Source of the DNA: Eubacterium sp. MSJ-33
GTDB taxonomy: Bacteria; Bacillota; Clostridia; Lachnospirales; Lachnospiraceae
Direction: 5' to 3'
Assembly: GCF_022174665.1 (NCBI RefSeq)
Contig: NZ_CP076562.1
Coordinates: forward strand, 64,001 to 128,000
Length of the DNA stretch: 64,000 nt
The translations under genes were made by a program, and so were the position numbers. A model generated the notes under the pieces. That model saw only the letters and a list, made by a program, of their open reading frames with translations, was not told where the DNA came from and did not search any database. Every line of letters starts with the position of its first letter. Position 1 is the stretch's first letter. Of this stretch, positions 25,960 to 35,187 are shown in pieces.

Positions 25960-26397
25960 TGAGAAGCATGGTCTCTGTTTCGTTACCACCGTGTTTGAGA
26001 TATGCCTTGCATATGTTTACTGCGATGGTGTATTTGAGTTCACGGAAGCTTGTTTTCTCGCTCCAGCGCATCCGGTAAAGTTTATTGATTTCTTCCAGAG
26101 GAAATTCTTCTTCTGAAAGATTGGTGGCAATACAGATCTAGGTTCCATTATCAAGGCGAATACGTACTATACGGAATTCAATATCGTAATACATGCAGTT
26201 TTCATCAAGAAAATCAAAATCGGTAGAAGGCTGAAGTATGGTATAGGTGTTAGGATTCCCCCAGTGTTTCTTTCGTATGGCGTCTGGTAAGTGTTGTTCT
26301 TATATGAGTATCGAATTCGCTGTCAGGCAAATTCATCGAGTTCTGTGATGCAGCTGTCGAGTGTGGATTTTAAATTAGATAAGAAAAAATCAGCCAT
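25960..26397 (-). pseudogene. IS4-family transposase remnant, frameshifted and truncated
   Basis: Reading the minus strand from ATG 26397 (behind AAGGAGG) gives MADFFLSNLKSTLDSC and a TGA after 24 codons. Transposase-like segments then follow in shifted frames: SEFDTHIRTTLTRR, then HWGNPNTYTILQPSTDFDFLDEN, then DIEFRIVRIRLDNGT, a TAG, and CIATNLSEEEFPLEEINKL. The C-terminal YREK block reads YRMRWSEKTSFRELK, with lysine where the catalytic glutamate is expected. The central DDE region is missing. The element is dead. The 210 bp to the next gene hold only a small hairpin (CAGTGG with CCACTG near 26505-26530). Confidence 0.8.
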
Positions 26398-26615
26398 AAC
26401 GAGCCTCCTTGAAATATGTTTATAATCAAGGCTTGCGCAACATATATTGGCTTACTTGTCAACTGCTTTTTGTAATATTTTTAAAGTTTTTAGGCATAAA
26501 AACAGTGGCTTTCTATGACAGAAAACCACTGAAATGATGCGTAACTGAATGGCATTGATTGTTCAAGAAAAAAACTCATTGACATATTTCAATCTATTTA
26601 GGAGGATAAACGATC

Positions 26616-27593
26616 ATGTGTACAGCAGCAACTTATAAAACAAAAGATTTTTACTTTGGACGAACCCTCGATTATGAATGCTCTTATGGTGAGCAGATAG
26701 TAATTACACCACGTAATTATGCGTTTAATTTTCGCCATGTTGGCGATATGAACAATCATTATGCAATTATTGGAATGGCTCATGTTGCAGAGGATTATCC
26801 TTTGTATTATGATGCTATGAATGAAAAAGGAGTGGCAATGGCAGGACTGAATTTTGTCGGAAATGCTGTTTATGCCGAGATTAAGCCAGATGTGGAAAAT
26901 ATTGCACAGTTTGAATTTATTCCGTGGATTTTAAGTCAGTGTTCTTCTTTAGTTGAAGTTCGCGAGCTTCTTGAACGAATTAATATTGTTAATACTCCTT
27001 TCAGCGAGCAATTACCATTAGCACAATTACACTGGATCATTTCTGATGAGAATGAGTCAATTACGGTAGAATCTATGGCAGATGGTTTGCATATTTATGA
27101 CAATCCAGTAGGAGTGCTTACGAATAATCCGCCATTTCCACAGCAGATGTTTCAACTAAATAATTATATGTATTTATCTCCTAAACAGCCCAGAAATACT
27201 TTCAGCGAAACTTTGACTCTTGATGCATATAGTAGAGGTATGGGAGGATTAGGTCTTCCGGGAGATCTCTCATCTTCCTCACGTTTTGTACGTGTAGCTT
27301 TTACAAAGGTAAATGCAATTTCAGGTGAATCAGAGGAAGAAAGCGTTAGCCAATTCTTCCACATTCTCGGATCTGTGGATCAGCAACGAGGATGTTGCGA
27401 AGTAGCGGATGGAAAATATGAAATCACATTGTATACGTCGTGTTGTAATGTTACAAAAGGTATTTATTATTACAATACTTATGAAAACCATCAGATCAGT
27501 GCAGTAGATATGCATGTAGAAAATCTGGATAGTGATAAAATGATTTGTTATCCAGTAATTCAAGGAGAACGAATCAACTATCAAAATAAATAA
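26616..27593 (+). CDS. Choloylglycine hydrolase / bile salt hydrolase
   Basis: 325 residues. After removal of Met1 the N-terminal nucleophile is Cys2 (MCTAATYK), with Arg16 and Asp19 in GRTLDYE, Asn near 78 in GLNF, Asn near 171 in TNNPPF and an arginine in SSSRFVRVAF. This is the full Ntn-hydrolase set. The enzyme releases glycine or taurine from conjugated bile acids. Penicillin V acylase is the main alternative within the family. The gene is AT-rich relative to the preceding block and follows a dead IS element, which suggests transfer. Confidence 0.9.
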   Translation: MCTAATYKTKDFYFGRTLDYECSYGEQIVITPRNYAFNFRHVGDMNNHYAIIGMAHVAEDYPLYYDAMNEKGVAMAGLNFVGNAVYAEIKPDVENIAQFEFIPWILSQCSSLVEVRELLERINIVNTPFSEQLPLAQLHWIISDENESITVESMADGLHIYDNPVGVLTNNPPFPQQMFQLNNYMYLSPKQPRNTFSETLTLDAYSRGMGGLGLPGDLSSSSRFVRVAFTKVNAISGESEEESVSQFFHILGSVDQQRGCCEVADGKYEITLYTSCCNVTKGIYYYNTYENHQISAVDMHVENLDSDKMICYPVIQGERINYQNK

Positions 27594-27631
27594 TGTTTTG
27601 AAATCAGGGATGAGGTAGAAAGGAAAGTTCC

Positions 27632-28312
27632 ATGACAAAAGATGAAGTAAAAAAAATCAGGATGGACAGTCCGGAATCACTACAGTTTTTAAATAATGCT
27701 ACAAAATTTTATAATTTAATGATGATGTATCGTTGTGCTATTCGAGAGATACAAACTAAACTTGAGGTTTTGGATGATGAATTTTCAGTTGAGAATAATC
27801 GAAATCCTATTTCTTTTATAAAAACAAGAATTAAGAAGCCCAATAGTATTTACGATAAACTGCAGAAGATGGGATATGAATTTACAACAGAAAATATACA
27901 GACATATCTCAATGATGTAGCAGGCGTTCGAATAGTTTGTGCGTTTATTGACGATATTTATATGATATCAGATTTGATTACCCAACAGGATGATATTAAA
28001 GTTATTGAAATAAAAGATTATATAAAAAATCCAAAATCGAATGGTTATCGAAGCTATCATATGATTGTTGAAATACCAGTATTTTTTGCTAAGGGTAAAA
28101 CACCTATGCGTGTAGAATTACAGATTCGAACCAATGGTATGGATTTCTGGGCAACATTGGAACATCAACTTCGCTATAAAAAAGGAATTGAAGAAATGCC
28201 TGGCTATGATGAGATAAGTGAAGAATTACTTCATTCTGCAAGAGCTATCATTGAAGCAGATAATGAAATGCAGAGAATAAAAGACAAAATTGGCATGTTC
28301 CACGAAATTTAG
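27632..28312 (+). CDS. Small alarmone synthetase (RelQ/RelP type GTP pyrophosphokinase)
   Basis: 226 residues containing only a synthetase domain. Landmarks are KKPNSIYDKLQKMG, NDVAGVRIVCAF, NPKSNGYRSYHMIVEIP and VELQIRTNGMDFWATLEHQLRYKK, as in RelA/SpoT synthetase folds. There is no HD hydrolase, TGS or ACT domain. It would make (p)ppGpp or pGpp from ATP and GDP, GTP or GMP. It lies 38 bp after the bile salt hydrolase gene and 35 bp before cls, so stress signalling may be linked to envelope genes. Confidence 0.9.
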   Translation: MTKDEVKKIRMDSPESLQFLNNATKFYNLMMMYRCAIREIQTKLEVLDDEFSVENNRNPISFIKTRIKKPNSIYDKLQKMGYEFTTENIQTYLNDVAGVRIVCAFIDDIYMISDLITQQDDIKVIEIKDYIKNPKSNGYRSYHMIVEIPVFFAKGKTPMRVELQIRTNGMDFWATLEHQLRYKKGIEEMPGYDEISEELLHSARAIIEADNEMQRIKDKIGMFHEI

Positions 28313-28347
28313 GGAGAAAACTGAGCAAGTAGGAAGGTGGAATATAT

Positions 28348-29907
28348 ATGAAACAAGATACTTTAGAGGGCAAAGCAAAAACAAAAAATGGGGTAAAACG
28401 GCTGTGTTTTTCCATAATCTGCATTCTTCTGGAAGTGATTTTTATTATTGCTATCGTAACACGCTTGAATGAATATGCAGAAATCATAAATTTATTTACA
28501 AGGATTTTGAGTGGGATCTTGGTTTTGGGATTGTACGCATCAAATAAGACATCCTCTATGAAAATGCCTTGGGTCATCTTAATTCTAATTTTCCCAATTA
28601 TGGGTGTAGGCCTGTATTTGTTGATTGGTTTGAATGGTGGCACGCATAAAATGCGTGAGCGATATGCAGAAATTGATAGCAAATTGTTACCAATGCTTCC
28701 GGACAGTCAGGAGTGTTTGAGCAGAATAAAAGAAACAATTCCGAAAGCAGGAAATATAGCAAGTTACATACAAAGAAATTCGCAGTATCCAATCTATCAG
28801 AATACGGATATTGTGTATTTTGATGAAGCAGTGAAAGGATTAGAGGCACAGCTTAAGGATTTGGAGAAAGCACAGAAGTTTATCTTTATGGAATATCATG
28901 CGATAGAAGACGCTGAAGCATGGCATAAGATTCAAGATGTTCTGGAAGAGCGAGTAAAAGCAGGTGTGGAAGTTAGAGTATTCTACGATGATATGGGTTC
29001 TATAGGCTTTATTAACACAGATTTTGTGAAAAAGATGGAGGCAATAGGAATTCATTGCCGTGTATTCAATCCGTTTATGCCAGGTTTAAATCTGTTTTTG
29101 AACAATCGTGATCATAGAAAAATAACAGTTATTGATGGAAAAGTCGGATTTACAGGTGGATATAATCTAGCAAACGAATATTTTAATTACACACACCCGT
29201 ATGGACAGTGGAAAGATACAGGTATTCGTTTAGAAGGGGATGCTGTTCAGTCGCTTACGGTGACATTTTTGGAAATGTGGAATGCAGTAAGTGATAAGGA
29301 TGCTAATGATTCTGATTTTAGTAAATACCTTTTCCACTATGATTATACGGCACAGCAAACTGGGTTTGTTCAACCTTATGCAGACAGCCCTATGGATAAT
29401 GAGCAAGTAGGAGAAGAAGTTTATATCAGTATGATAAATAAAGCTGAAAAATATTGTTGGTTTATGACTCCATATCTAATCATAACAGATGAAATGACGC
29501 ATGCGTTATGTCTGGCTGCTAAGCGAGGGGTAGACGTAAGAATTATCACACCTGGTATCCCTGATAAAAAATTCATCTATAATATAACTCGTTCTTTTTA
29601 TCATGGATTAGTTAAACATGGTGTTCGTGTTTATGAGTGGACTCCTGGTTTCTGTCATGCAAAAATGAGTGTGGCAGATGACTGTATGGCAACTTGTGGA
29701 ACAATTAATCTGGATTATCGAAGTTTATATCACCATTTTGAAAACGGCTGTTTTATGGCAGATTGTCAGGCAGTTGTGGAAATAAAAAATGATCTGATAA
29801 GAACGATGGGAGAATGTCGAGATGTGACAGACCAATATCAAACCGGACGAAGTGCACATTTGCGACTGGGACAATTATTTATGAGATTATTTGCTGGATT
29901 GCTATAA
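28348..29907 (+). CDS. cls: Cardiolipin synthase, phospholipase D type
   Basis: 519 residues. Two membrane segments lie near residues 16-37 and 47-90, followed by two HKD motifs: HRKITVIDGKVGFTGG near residue 256 and HAKMSVADD near 437 with the conserved GTINLDYRSL. The order and length match ClsA-type enzymes, which join two phosphatidylglycerols into cardiolipin at the membrane. A strong terminator follows. Confidence 0.93.
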   Translation: MKQDTLEGKAKTKNGVKRLCFSIICILLEVIFIIAIVTRLNEYAEIINLFTRILSGILVLGLYASNKTSSMKMPWVILILIFPIMGVGLYLLIGLNGGTHKMRERYAEIDSKLLPMLPDSQECLSRIKETIPKAGNIASYIQRNSQYPIYQNTDIVYFDEAVKGLEAQLKDLEKAQKFIFMEYHAIEDAEAWHKIQDVLEERVKAGVEVRVFYDDMGSIGFINTDFVKKMEAIGIHCRVFNPFMPGLNLFLNNRDHRKITVIDGKVGFTGGYNLANEYFNYTHPYGQWKDTGIRLEGDAVQSLTVTFLEMWNAVSDKDANDSDFSKYLFHYDYTAQQTGFVQPYADSPMDNEQVGEEVYISMINKAEKYCWFMTPYLIITDEMTHALCLAAKRGVDVRIITPGIPDKKFIYNITRSFYHGLVKHGVRVYEWTPGFCHAKMSVADDCMATCGTINLDYRSLYHHFENGCFMADCQAVVEIKNDLIRTMGECRDVTDQYQTGRSAHLRLGQLFMRLFAGLL

Positions 29908-29917
29908 GAATCTGATG

Positions 29918-29977
29918 AAACGACCTTTCAAAAAACAGTTGATTTAGAAGTTAACTGTTTTTGAAAGGTCGTTTTTG
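29918..29977 (+). terminator. Rho-independent terminator after cls
   Basis: A stem of about twenty base pairs (AACGACCTTTCAAAAAACAG with CTGTTTTTGAAAGGTCGTT) followed by TTTTGC. This is the strongest terminator in the block and separates the cls transcript from the second phospholipase D gene. Confidence 0.88.
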
Positions 29978-30103
29978 CTATATCTAACAGTCTGTTGTAC
30001 AAAGAAGATTTTGCATGGATGAAAAATAAATTTTGTTGAGGTTAAATTGAGATTGACTTTGTATTGTATAAGTATGAAATAAAAAGGAATCAGGTGATGT
30101 ACA

Positions 30104-31537
30104 ATGATAAAGCATAAAATATGTAAAATCCTTCTTGTTATACTGGCAATTTTTTTATGTGTGGCTTTTTATGAATTGCTCGGAATCTGCGTTGCATATA
30201 AAAAGCAGCCGGAAGTGTCCAATACAACCAAAAAAGAAACAAAAAATGGGTTATGGAACGAATGCAGTGAAAATACAGAACGGGCAGTAATCATAGAAAA
30301 GAATCCAGAAGCGCTTTTACAAAGAGTGCGTTTGATCAAGAATGCAAAAAAGGAAATTATTCTTTCTACTTTTGCATTTCAATCCGATGAAAGTGGAAAA
30401 TTGATTTTAGGAGCACTGCATGATGCGGCAGACAGAGGTGTACATATTCGTCTGTTAGTAGATGGAATGGAGAGCTGGATTGATATGGAAGGAAATCCGT
30501 ATTTCTATGCATTATCTTCCCATGAGAATGTTGAAATTAAACTGTATAATAAGGCCAATCCGTTGAAACCGTGGGAAATGATGGGTAGAATGCATGATAA
30601 ATATTTGATTGCAGATGGAAAGAGATATATTCTTGGGGGAAGAAATACACACAATTATTTCCTGGGTGATTTTCCGGGACATAAGAACTATGACAGAGAC
30701 GTGTTAGTGGTTTGCGATGAACCTGAGAAAGAAAATTCAGTTAACCAGTTGTTAGAGTATTTTGAAACCATATGGAATCAGGAAGACAGTGGTTATTTTC
30801 ATAACAATAAAAAACTGGCAAATAGAAAATCTGTAAAGAACGCAGTTTTAGAGCTGCAGAACAGCTATCAGAAATATTTTGAAGAGAATAAGGAAAGAAT
30901 CTGCGAGACCGATTATACGAACGAAACTTTTGAGACAGAAAAGATTACATTAGTGTCAAATCCTATTCACACAGGTTCCAAAGAACCAGTAGTGTGGTAT
31001 CAGTTGGGAGAATTGATGAAAAATGCAAAAAATCGTGTAAAGATCCACACGCCATATATTATCTGTAATGATATGATGTATAATACATGGGAGGAGATTG
31101 CAGAGAACGTTTCAGATTTTTCTATCATGACAAATTCAGTTGCGAATAATGGGAATCCATTTGGGTCTGCTGATTATGCGAAAAACAGAAATAGAATCTT
31201 AAGTACAGGAATTAATATCTGGGAATATGAAGGCGGTTATTCATACCACGGAAAAAGTATTCTGATTGACGATGATCTGTCTGTAATCGGTTCCTTTAAT
31301 ATGGACATGAGAAGTGCATATCTGGATACGGAACTGATGCTTGTAATACGAAGTAAAGATATTAATAAACAGTTGGAAGAGGGCATGATGGAATATGAAA
31401 AAGTGTCCCGCCAGATATTAGAAGGGGGAACTTATAATGATCCATATCATGTAGAGCCAATCGAATTAACAAAGAAACGTCAGGGAAAAATATTTTTGGT
31501 ACAGCATCTGCTTGGATGGGCAAGGTATCTGTTTTAA
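30104..31537 (+). CDS. Phospholipase D family protein, cardiolipin synthase-like
   Basis: 477 residues with a single N-terminal membrane segment (residues about 7-29). Two HKD motifs follow: HDKYLIADGKRY near residue 164 and HGKSILIDDD near 382 with GSFNMDMRSAYLDTELML. The architecture resembles ClsC-like or PLD-type enzymes rather than the two-segment cls gene upstream. Probable phosphatidyl transferase or phospholipase at the outer face of the membrane. It is followed after 17 bp by the response regulator, so it may be part of that regulon. Confidence 0.85.
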   Translation: MIKHKICKILLVILAIFLCVAFYELLGICVAYKKQPEVSNTTKKETKNGLWNECSENTERAVIIEKNPEALLQRVRLIKNAKKEIILSTFAFQSDESGKLILGALHDAADRGVHIRLLVDGMESWIDMEGNPYFYALSSHENVEIKLYNKANPLKPWEMMGRMHDKYLIADGKRYILGGRNTHNYFLGDFPGHKNYDRDVLVVCDEPEKENSVNQLLEYFETIWNQEDSGYFHNNKKLANRKSVKNAVLELQNSYQKYFEENKERICETDYTNETFETEKITLVSNPIHTGSKEPVVWYQLGELMKNAKNRVKIHTPYIICNDMMYNTWEEIAENVSDFSIMTNSVANNGNPFGSADYAKNRNRILSTGINIWEYEGGYSYHGKSILIDDDLSVIGSFNMDMRSAYLDTELMLVIRSKDINKQLEEGMMEYEKVSRQILEGGTYNDPYHVEPIELTKKRQGKIFLVQHLLGWARYLF

Positions 31538-31554
31538 TAAGGAGGAAGGAAAAC

Positions 31555-32226
31555 GTGTTTCAAATATTGATTGTAGAAGATGATAAAGAATTAAGCCAGC
31601 TATTCCAAAAAGTGCTTGAGAAGAATGGATATCAAGTCAAAAGTGCATCGGATGGAGCACAGGCATTAGAAGTATTGGATAAGGAATATATTGATCTGAT
31701 CATTTCTGATATTATGATGCCGGTTATGGATGGCTATGAACTGGTGTCAGAACTTCGTTCAGCAGGATATCAGATACCAGTGCTTATGATCACTGCGAAA
31801 GGTTCCTTTGATGATATGCGTCAGGGATTTTTTTCGGGAAGTGATGATTATATGGTAAAACCGGTAAATGTGAATGAAATGGTTTTAAGAGTCGGAGCAC
31901 TGCTTCGCCGTGCACAGATATTGAATGAACACAAAATTGTGATCGGTTCAACAGAGTTTGATTATGATGCAATGACGGTTACAACTGATAAGGAAAGTCT
32001 TGTTTTACCTAAAAAACAATTCCTGCTTTTATATAAGCTTGCAGCTTCGCCAGGCAGAACATTTACAAAACAACAGTTGATGGATGAAGTATGGGGATAC
32101 GAGACGGAGGCAGACCCACATACAATAGAGGTACATATAGGAAGACTCAGAGAGCGTTTTAAAGATAACCCGGATTTTGAAATCGTAACAATGCGTGGAA
32201 TTGGATACAAGGTGGTGAAAAAATAA
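31555..32226 (+). CDS. OmpR/PhoB family response regulator
   Basis: 223 residues starting at GTG 31555 behind AAGGAGGAAGG. The receiver domain has acidic pocket EDDKE, phosphoacceptor aspartate in IISDIMMP near residue 53 and lysine in YMVKP. The C-terminal winged helix has LPKKQFLLLYKLAASPGRTFTKQQLMDEVWG and HIGRLRERF. Its stop overlaps the start of the kinase gene by one base, so the two form a pair. The targets probably include the surrounding membrane lipid genes (inference). Confidence 0.93.
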   Translation: MFQILIVEDDKELSQLFQKVLEKNGYQVKSASDGAQALEVLDKEYIDLIISDIMMPVMDGYELVSELRSAGYQIPVLMITAKGSFDDMRQGFFSGSDDYMVKPVNVNEMVLRVGALLRRAQILNEHKIVIGSTEFDYDAMTVTTDKESLVLPKKQFLLLYKLAASPGRTFTKQQLMDEVWGYETEADPHTIEVHIGRLRERFKDNPDFEIVTMRGIGYKVVKK

Positions 32227-33269
32227 TGGAACAAAAGAAAAAAAAAGGATTGCGGATCCGATCCTGTCTGACTGGTGCAATCTGGCTGGCACTTGTATTT
32301 TCAACAGTCATATCTGCTTTATTATTTGCTTTTTTGAATCATTTTTTTAATCTGCCGGGCAGCATACCTGTGCTTGGCTGGCTTTTGATTTTCAATACAT
32401 TGATTGCAGGGCTGATTACTTCCTTTATCAATGCAAAGTTACTGGAACCAATTACCAGACTTAGTAAAGCAATGAAGGAAGTTTCTCAGGGAGATTTTGA
32501 ACAGCATTTGGGAACGAACAGCCGTATAGCAGAAGTTGGAGAATCTTATCATAGTTTTAACGTTATGACAAAAGAACTTCGTGCAACAGAGATGCTGCAG
32601 ATGGATTTTGTATCTAATGTTTCTCATGAGTTTAAGACCCCGATTAATGCCATTGAAGGATATACAATGCTGCTTCAGGGAGAAGAACTGTCTCCGGATC
32701 AAGAGGAATATGTAGAAAAAATCTTATTTAACACCCAAAGACTTTCCGGATTGGTTGGTAATATTTTGCTGTTATCCAAGTTGGAGAATCAGAATATACC
32801 AATGAAAAAAACAGAATATCGTCTGGATGAACAGATCCGCCAGGCATTTCTTTCATTGGAAACAAAATGGACAGAAAAAGAAATTGGTTTTCAGGTAGAA
32901 TTGGAGGAAGTTAAATATACTGGGAATGAAGGACTTTTTATGCATATCTGGATAAATCTTTTGGATAATGCGATTAAGTTCAGCCCTTCAAAGGGGACAA
33001 TTACGATGTTTCTGAAACAAGAACAGGATTCTGTTAAGTTCGTTCTGGAAGATGAAGGACCAGGAATAGAGGATGATGTAAAATCCAGAATATTTGACAA
33101 GTTCTATCAGGTAGATGGATCTCATAAAGCAGAAGGAAATGGCCTGGGTCTTGCACTTGTAAAACGGATTGTAGATAGTGCCGGAGGAACAATCAAAGCA
33201 GAAAACCGTGAATATGGTGGATGCAGATTTGTTATAGAGCTGCCAAAGCAGAAAGATGAGATTATATAG
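32226..33269 (+). CDS. Membrane sensor histidine kinase
   Basis: 347 residues. Two membrane segments (about 15-37 and 44-67) enclose only a very short external loop, so the sensor probably reads the membrane itself. A HAMP domain (AKLLEPITRLSKAMKEVSQGDF) is followed by HisKA with the phosphorylated histidine in SNVSHEFKTP (residue 134). The ATPase domain has WINLLDNAIKFSP, DEGPGIEDD and GNGLGLALVKRIV. Kinases with minimal external loops often respond to envelope stress or antimicrobial peptides. Confidence 0.93.
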   Translation: MEQKKKKGLRIRSCLTGAIWLALVFSTVISALLFAFLNHFFNLPGSIPVLGWLLIFNTLIAGLITSFINAKLLEPITRLSKAMKEVSQGDFEQHLGTNSRIAEVGESYHSFNVMTKELRATEMLQMDFVSNVSHEFKTPINAIEGYTMLLQGEELSPDQEEYVEKILFNTQRLSGLVGNILLLSKLENQNIPMKKTEYRLDEQIRQAFLSLETKWTEKEIGFQVELEEVKYTGNEGLFMHIWINLLDNAIKFSPSKGTITMFLKQEQDSVKFVLEDEGPGIEDDVKSRIFDKFYQVDGSHKAEGNGLGLALVKRIVDSAGGTIKAENREYGGCRFVIELPKQKDEII

Positions 33270-33302
33270 TTTTAAGATAAATTAGAAGATAGGAGGATTT
33301 AT

Positions 33303-34367
33303 ATGACATTTTATCAGGAGTTGCAGTTAAATCAGGCAGGTTCTAAAAACCTGTTGAAAAAGAGTGAAACACTAAAAGAAAAATTATATCATATGTGGGT
33401 ATATCTGGTGAAGATAGCTGTTACAATGGCATTTTGTTTTTTCTTTGTTAGTATTTTCAGCATCCTATTTGGAAATGAGAACAGCATTGTAGGTGTAGTA
33501 GTCTTATTATGTCTCATGGTGTTTAGAAATGCGGATCTGGGGATCCACACCGGACAATCTACGATGCTTTTGGCTTTGTTCTTTGTAATTATGACTGTAT
33601 GTCCGCATTTAGCAAATCAGTTTTCACCGGTATTGGGAATGCTGTTAAATATTGCGGCACTGGCTGTGTTGATTCTGTTCGGATGCCATAATCCATTCAT
33701 GTTTAATCAATCTACATTGGTTCTTGGGTATCTGCTGCTATATGGTTATGATGTTACGGGAAAAAGCTATCAGATGCGATTAGTCGGAATGGCTTTAGGT
33801 GCAGCACTTACCTGCTTCGTATTTTATCGAAATCATAAAAACAGAACTTATAAAAGAAATCTGAAAGATCTGATACATGAATTTGATATCACTTCTTCCA
33901 GAACAAAATGGCAGATATGTCAGATTTTATGCGTACCGATTGTCCTTTGCATTGCAGAACTTTGTAATATGCCACGTGCAATGTGGGCTGGTATTGCGGC
34001 CATGTCCGTGATTTTGCCGTTTATGGAAGATATGCACTACAGAGTCCGTAAAAGGATTGTTGGAAATATTGTAGGTGTTATATGTTTTACAGTATTATAT
34101 TTTCTGCTTCCTTCGTCAATCTATGCATATATAGGAATTCTTGGTGGAATCGGTGTAGGATTTTCAGCACAATATGGCTGGCAGGCAGTATTTAACACAT
34201 TTGGTGCTTTAGCCATTGCTACAGAGACTTATGGACTACAGGGAGCGGTTAGTCTTAGAGTGATTCAAAATGTTTTTGGTGTTGTGTTTGCTTTAGCATT
34301 TTGTGTTATATTTTATTGGTTTATGTCTAAAAAAAAGGAAAGTGAGGTGACCGTACATGCAGAGTGA
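33303..34367 (+). CDS. FUSC-type membrane protein
   Basis: 354 residues in two halves, each with several membrane segments: about residues 32-145 and 205-345. The layout and the block PRAMWAGIAAMSVILPFMEDMHYRVRKRIVGNIVGV in the second half resemble the fusaric acid resistance (FUSC) and aromatic acid exporter superfamily. No substrate can be assigned. The gene overlaps the next by 11 bases, and both follow the kinase gene closely, so the four are probably one operon. Confidence 0.75.
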   Translation: MTFYQELQLNQAGSKNLLKKSETLKEKLYHMWVYLVKIAVTMAFCFFFVSIFSILFGNENSIVGVVVLLCLMVFRNADLGIHTGQSTMLLALFFVIMTVCPHLANQFSPVLGMLLNIAALAVLILFGCHNPFMFNQSTLVLGYLLLYGYDVTGKSYQMRLVGMALGAALTCFVFYRNHKNRTYKRNLKDLIHEFDITSSRTKWQICQILCVPIVLCIAELCNMPRAMWAGIAAMSVILPFMEDMHYRVRKRIVGNIVGVICFTVLYFLLPSSIYAYIGILGGIGVGFSAQYGWQAVFNTFGALAIATETYGLQGAVSLRVIQNVFGVVFALAFCVIFYWFMSKKKESEVTVHAE

Positions 34368-34929
34368 AGTGAATCAGGAAGAAAATTTGAATAGAATTAT
34401 TACGGTTCCTAATCTTCTTTCTTTTTTTCGGCTTTGTCTGATTCCGGTAATTATATGGAGTTATTGTGTAAAGAAAAATCCTCTGTTAGCTGGTGAAATC
34501 TTATTGCTGTCTGGTCTTACGGATCTTGCTGATGGATATATCGCAAGAAGATTCCATAGGATTAGTAATTTAGGAAAAATTCTTGATCCGGTGGCCGATA
34601 AGCTGACACAGGCAGCGATGTTAATCTGTCTGTTTACTCGTTTTCCGCATGTGCTTCTTTTAATCGTAATAATGGCAGGTAAGGAGCTGTATATGGTAGT
34701 CAGTGGATGTCTTGTGATACGAAAGACAGGAAAAGTACATGGTGCAGACTGGCATGGAAAGATAGTAACCTTTTTATTATATGGAACTGCAGCGGTGCAT
34801 ATTATATGGTTCCACATTACACCGATGGTATCAGATCTGTTGATTGGTTTGTGCGCTATAATGATGGTCATATCGGTCGCTCTGTATATTATCCAGAATA
34901 TCAGGACTCTTAAGGGAGAGATTGTATAA
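34357..34929 (+). CDS. CDP-alcohol phosphatidyltransferase (PgsA-like)
   Basis: 190 residues with about five membrane segments. The catalytic signature D-G-x2-A-R-x8-G-x3-D-x3-D is complete in the segment DLADGYIARRF to DPVADK, near residues 50-76. The start NRIITVPNLLSFFRL is typical of phosphatidylglycerophosphate synthase. It would supply phosphatidylglycerol, the substrate of both upstream cardiolipin synthase-type enzymes. A second, housekeeping pgsA probably exists elsewhere (inference). Confidence 0.88.
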   Translation: MQSEVNQEENLNRIITVPNLLSFFRLCLIPVIIWSYCVKKNPLLAGEILLLSGLTDLADGYIARRFHRISNLGKILDPVADKLTQAAMLICLFTRFPHVLLLIVIMAGKELYMVVSGCLVIRKTGKVHGADWHGKIVTFLLYGTAAVHIIWFHITPMVSDLLIGLCAIMMVISVALYIIQNIRTLKGEIV

Positions 34930-35069
34930 GCAATTTTATATTGCAATGACTAGAAAAATATTTAGGAGAAGATAGATATAAACAGTAAGTCAAACACACA
35001 AACTATGGAGTCTTTAGTCGGTTTAATAAAATTTTTGATAGAAAATAAATCATTCAATGTCATTTAGAA

Positions 35070-35098
35070 TTTACAATTAGGCCACGTTATAGTATAGT
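35070..35098 (+). promoter_or_regulatory. Sigma-A type promoter for ychF
   Basis: TTTACA at 35070-35075 and TATAGT at 35093-35098 are separated by 17 bp. The -10 region lies inside a potential stem of GCCACG (35081-35086) and CGTGGC downstream. A second hairpin (TTCTTT with AAAGAA) follows in the leader. Confidence 0.65.
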
Positions 35099-35187
35099 AT
35101 ATGCTGAATGCGTGGCTTCTTTAGTTACGAAAGAAGCGCGGTATGTTCACACAACAGCTGAACAAAAAACAAAGGAGATAACATAAA

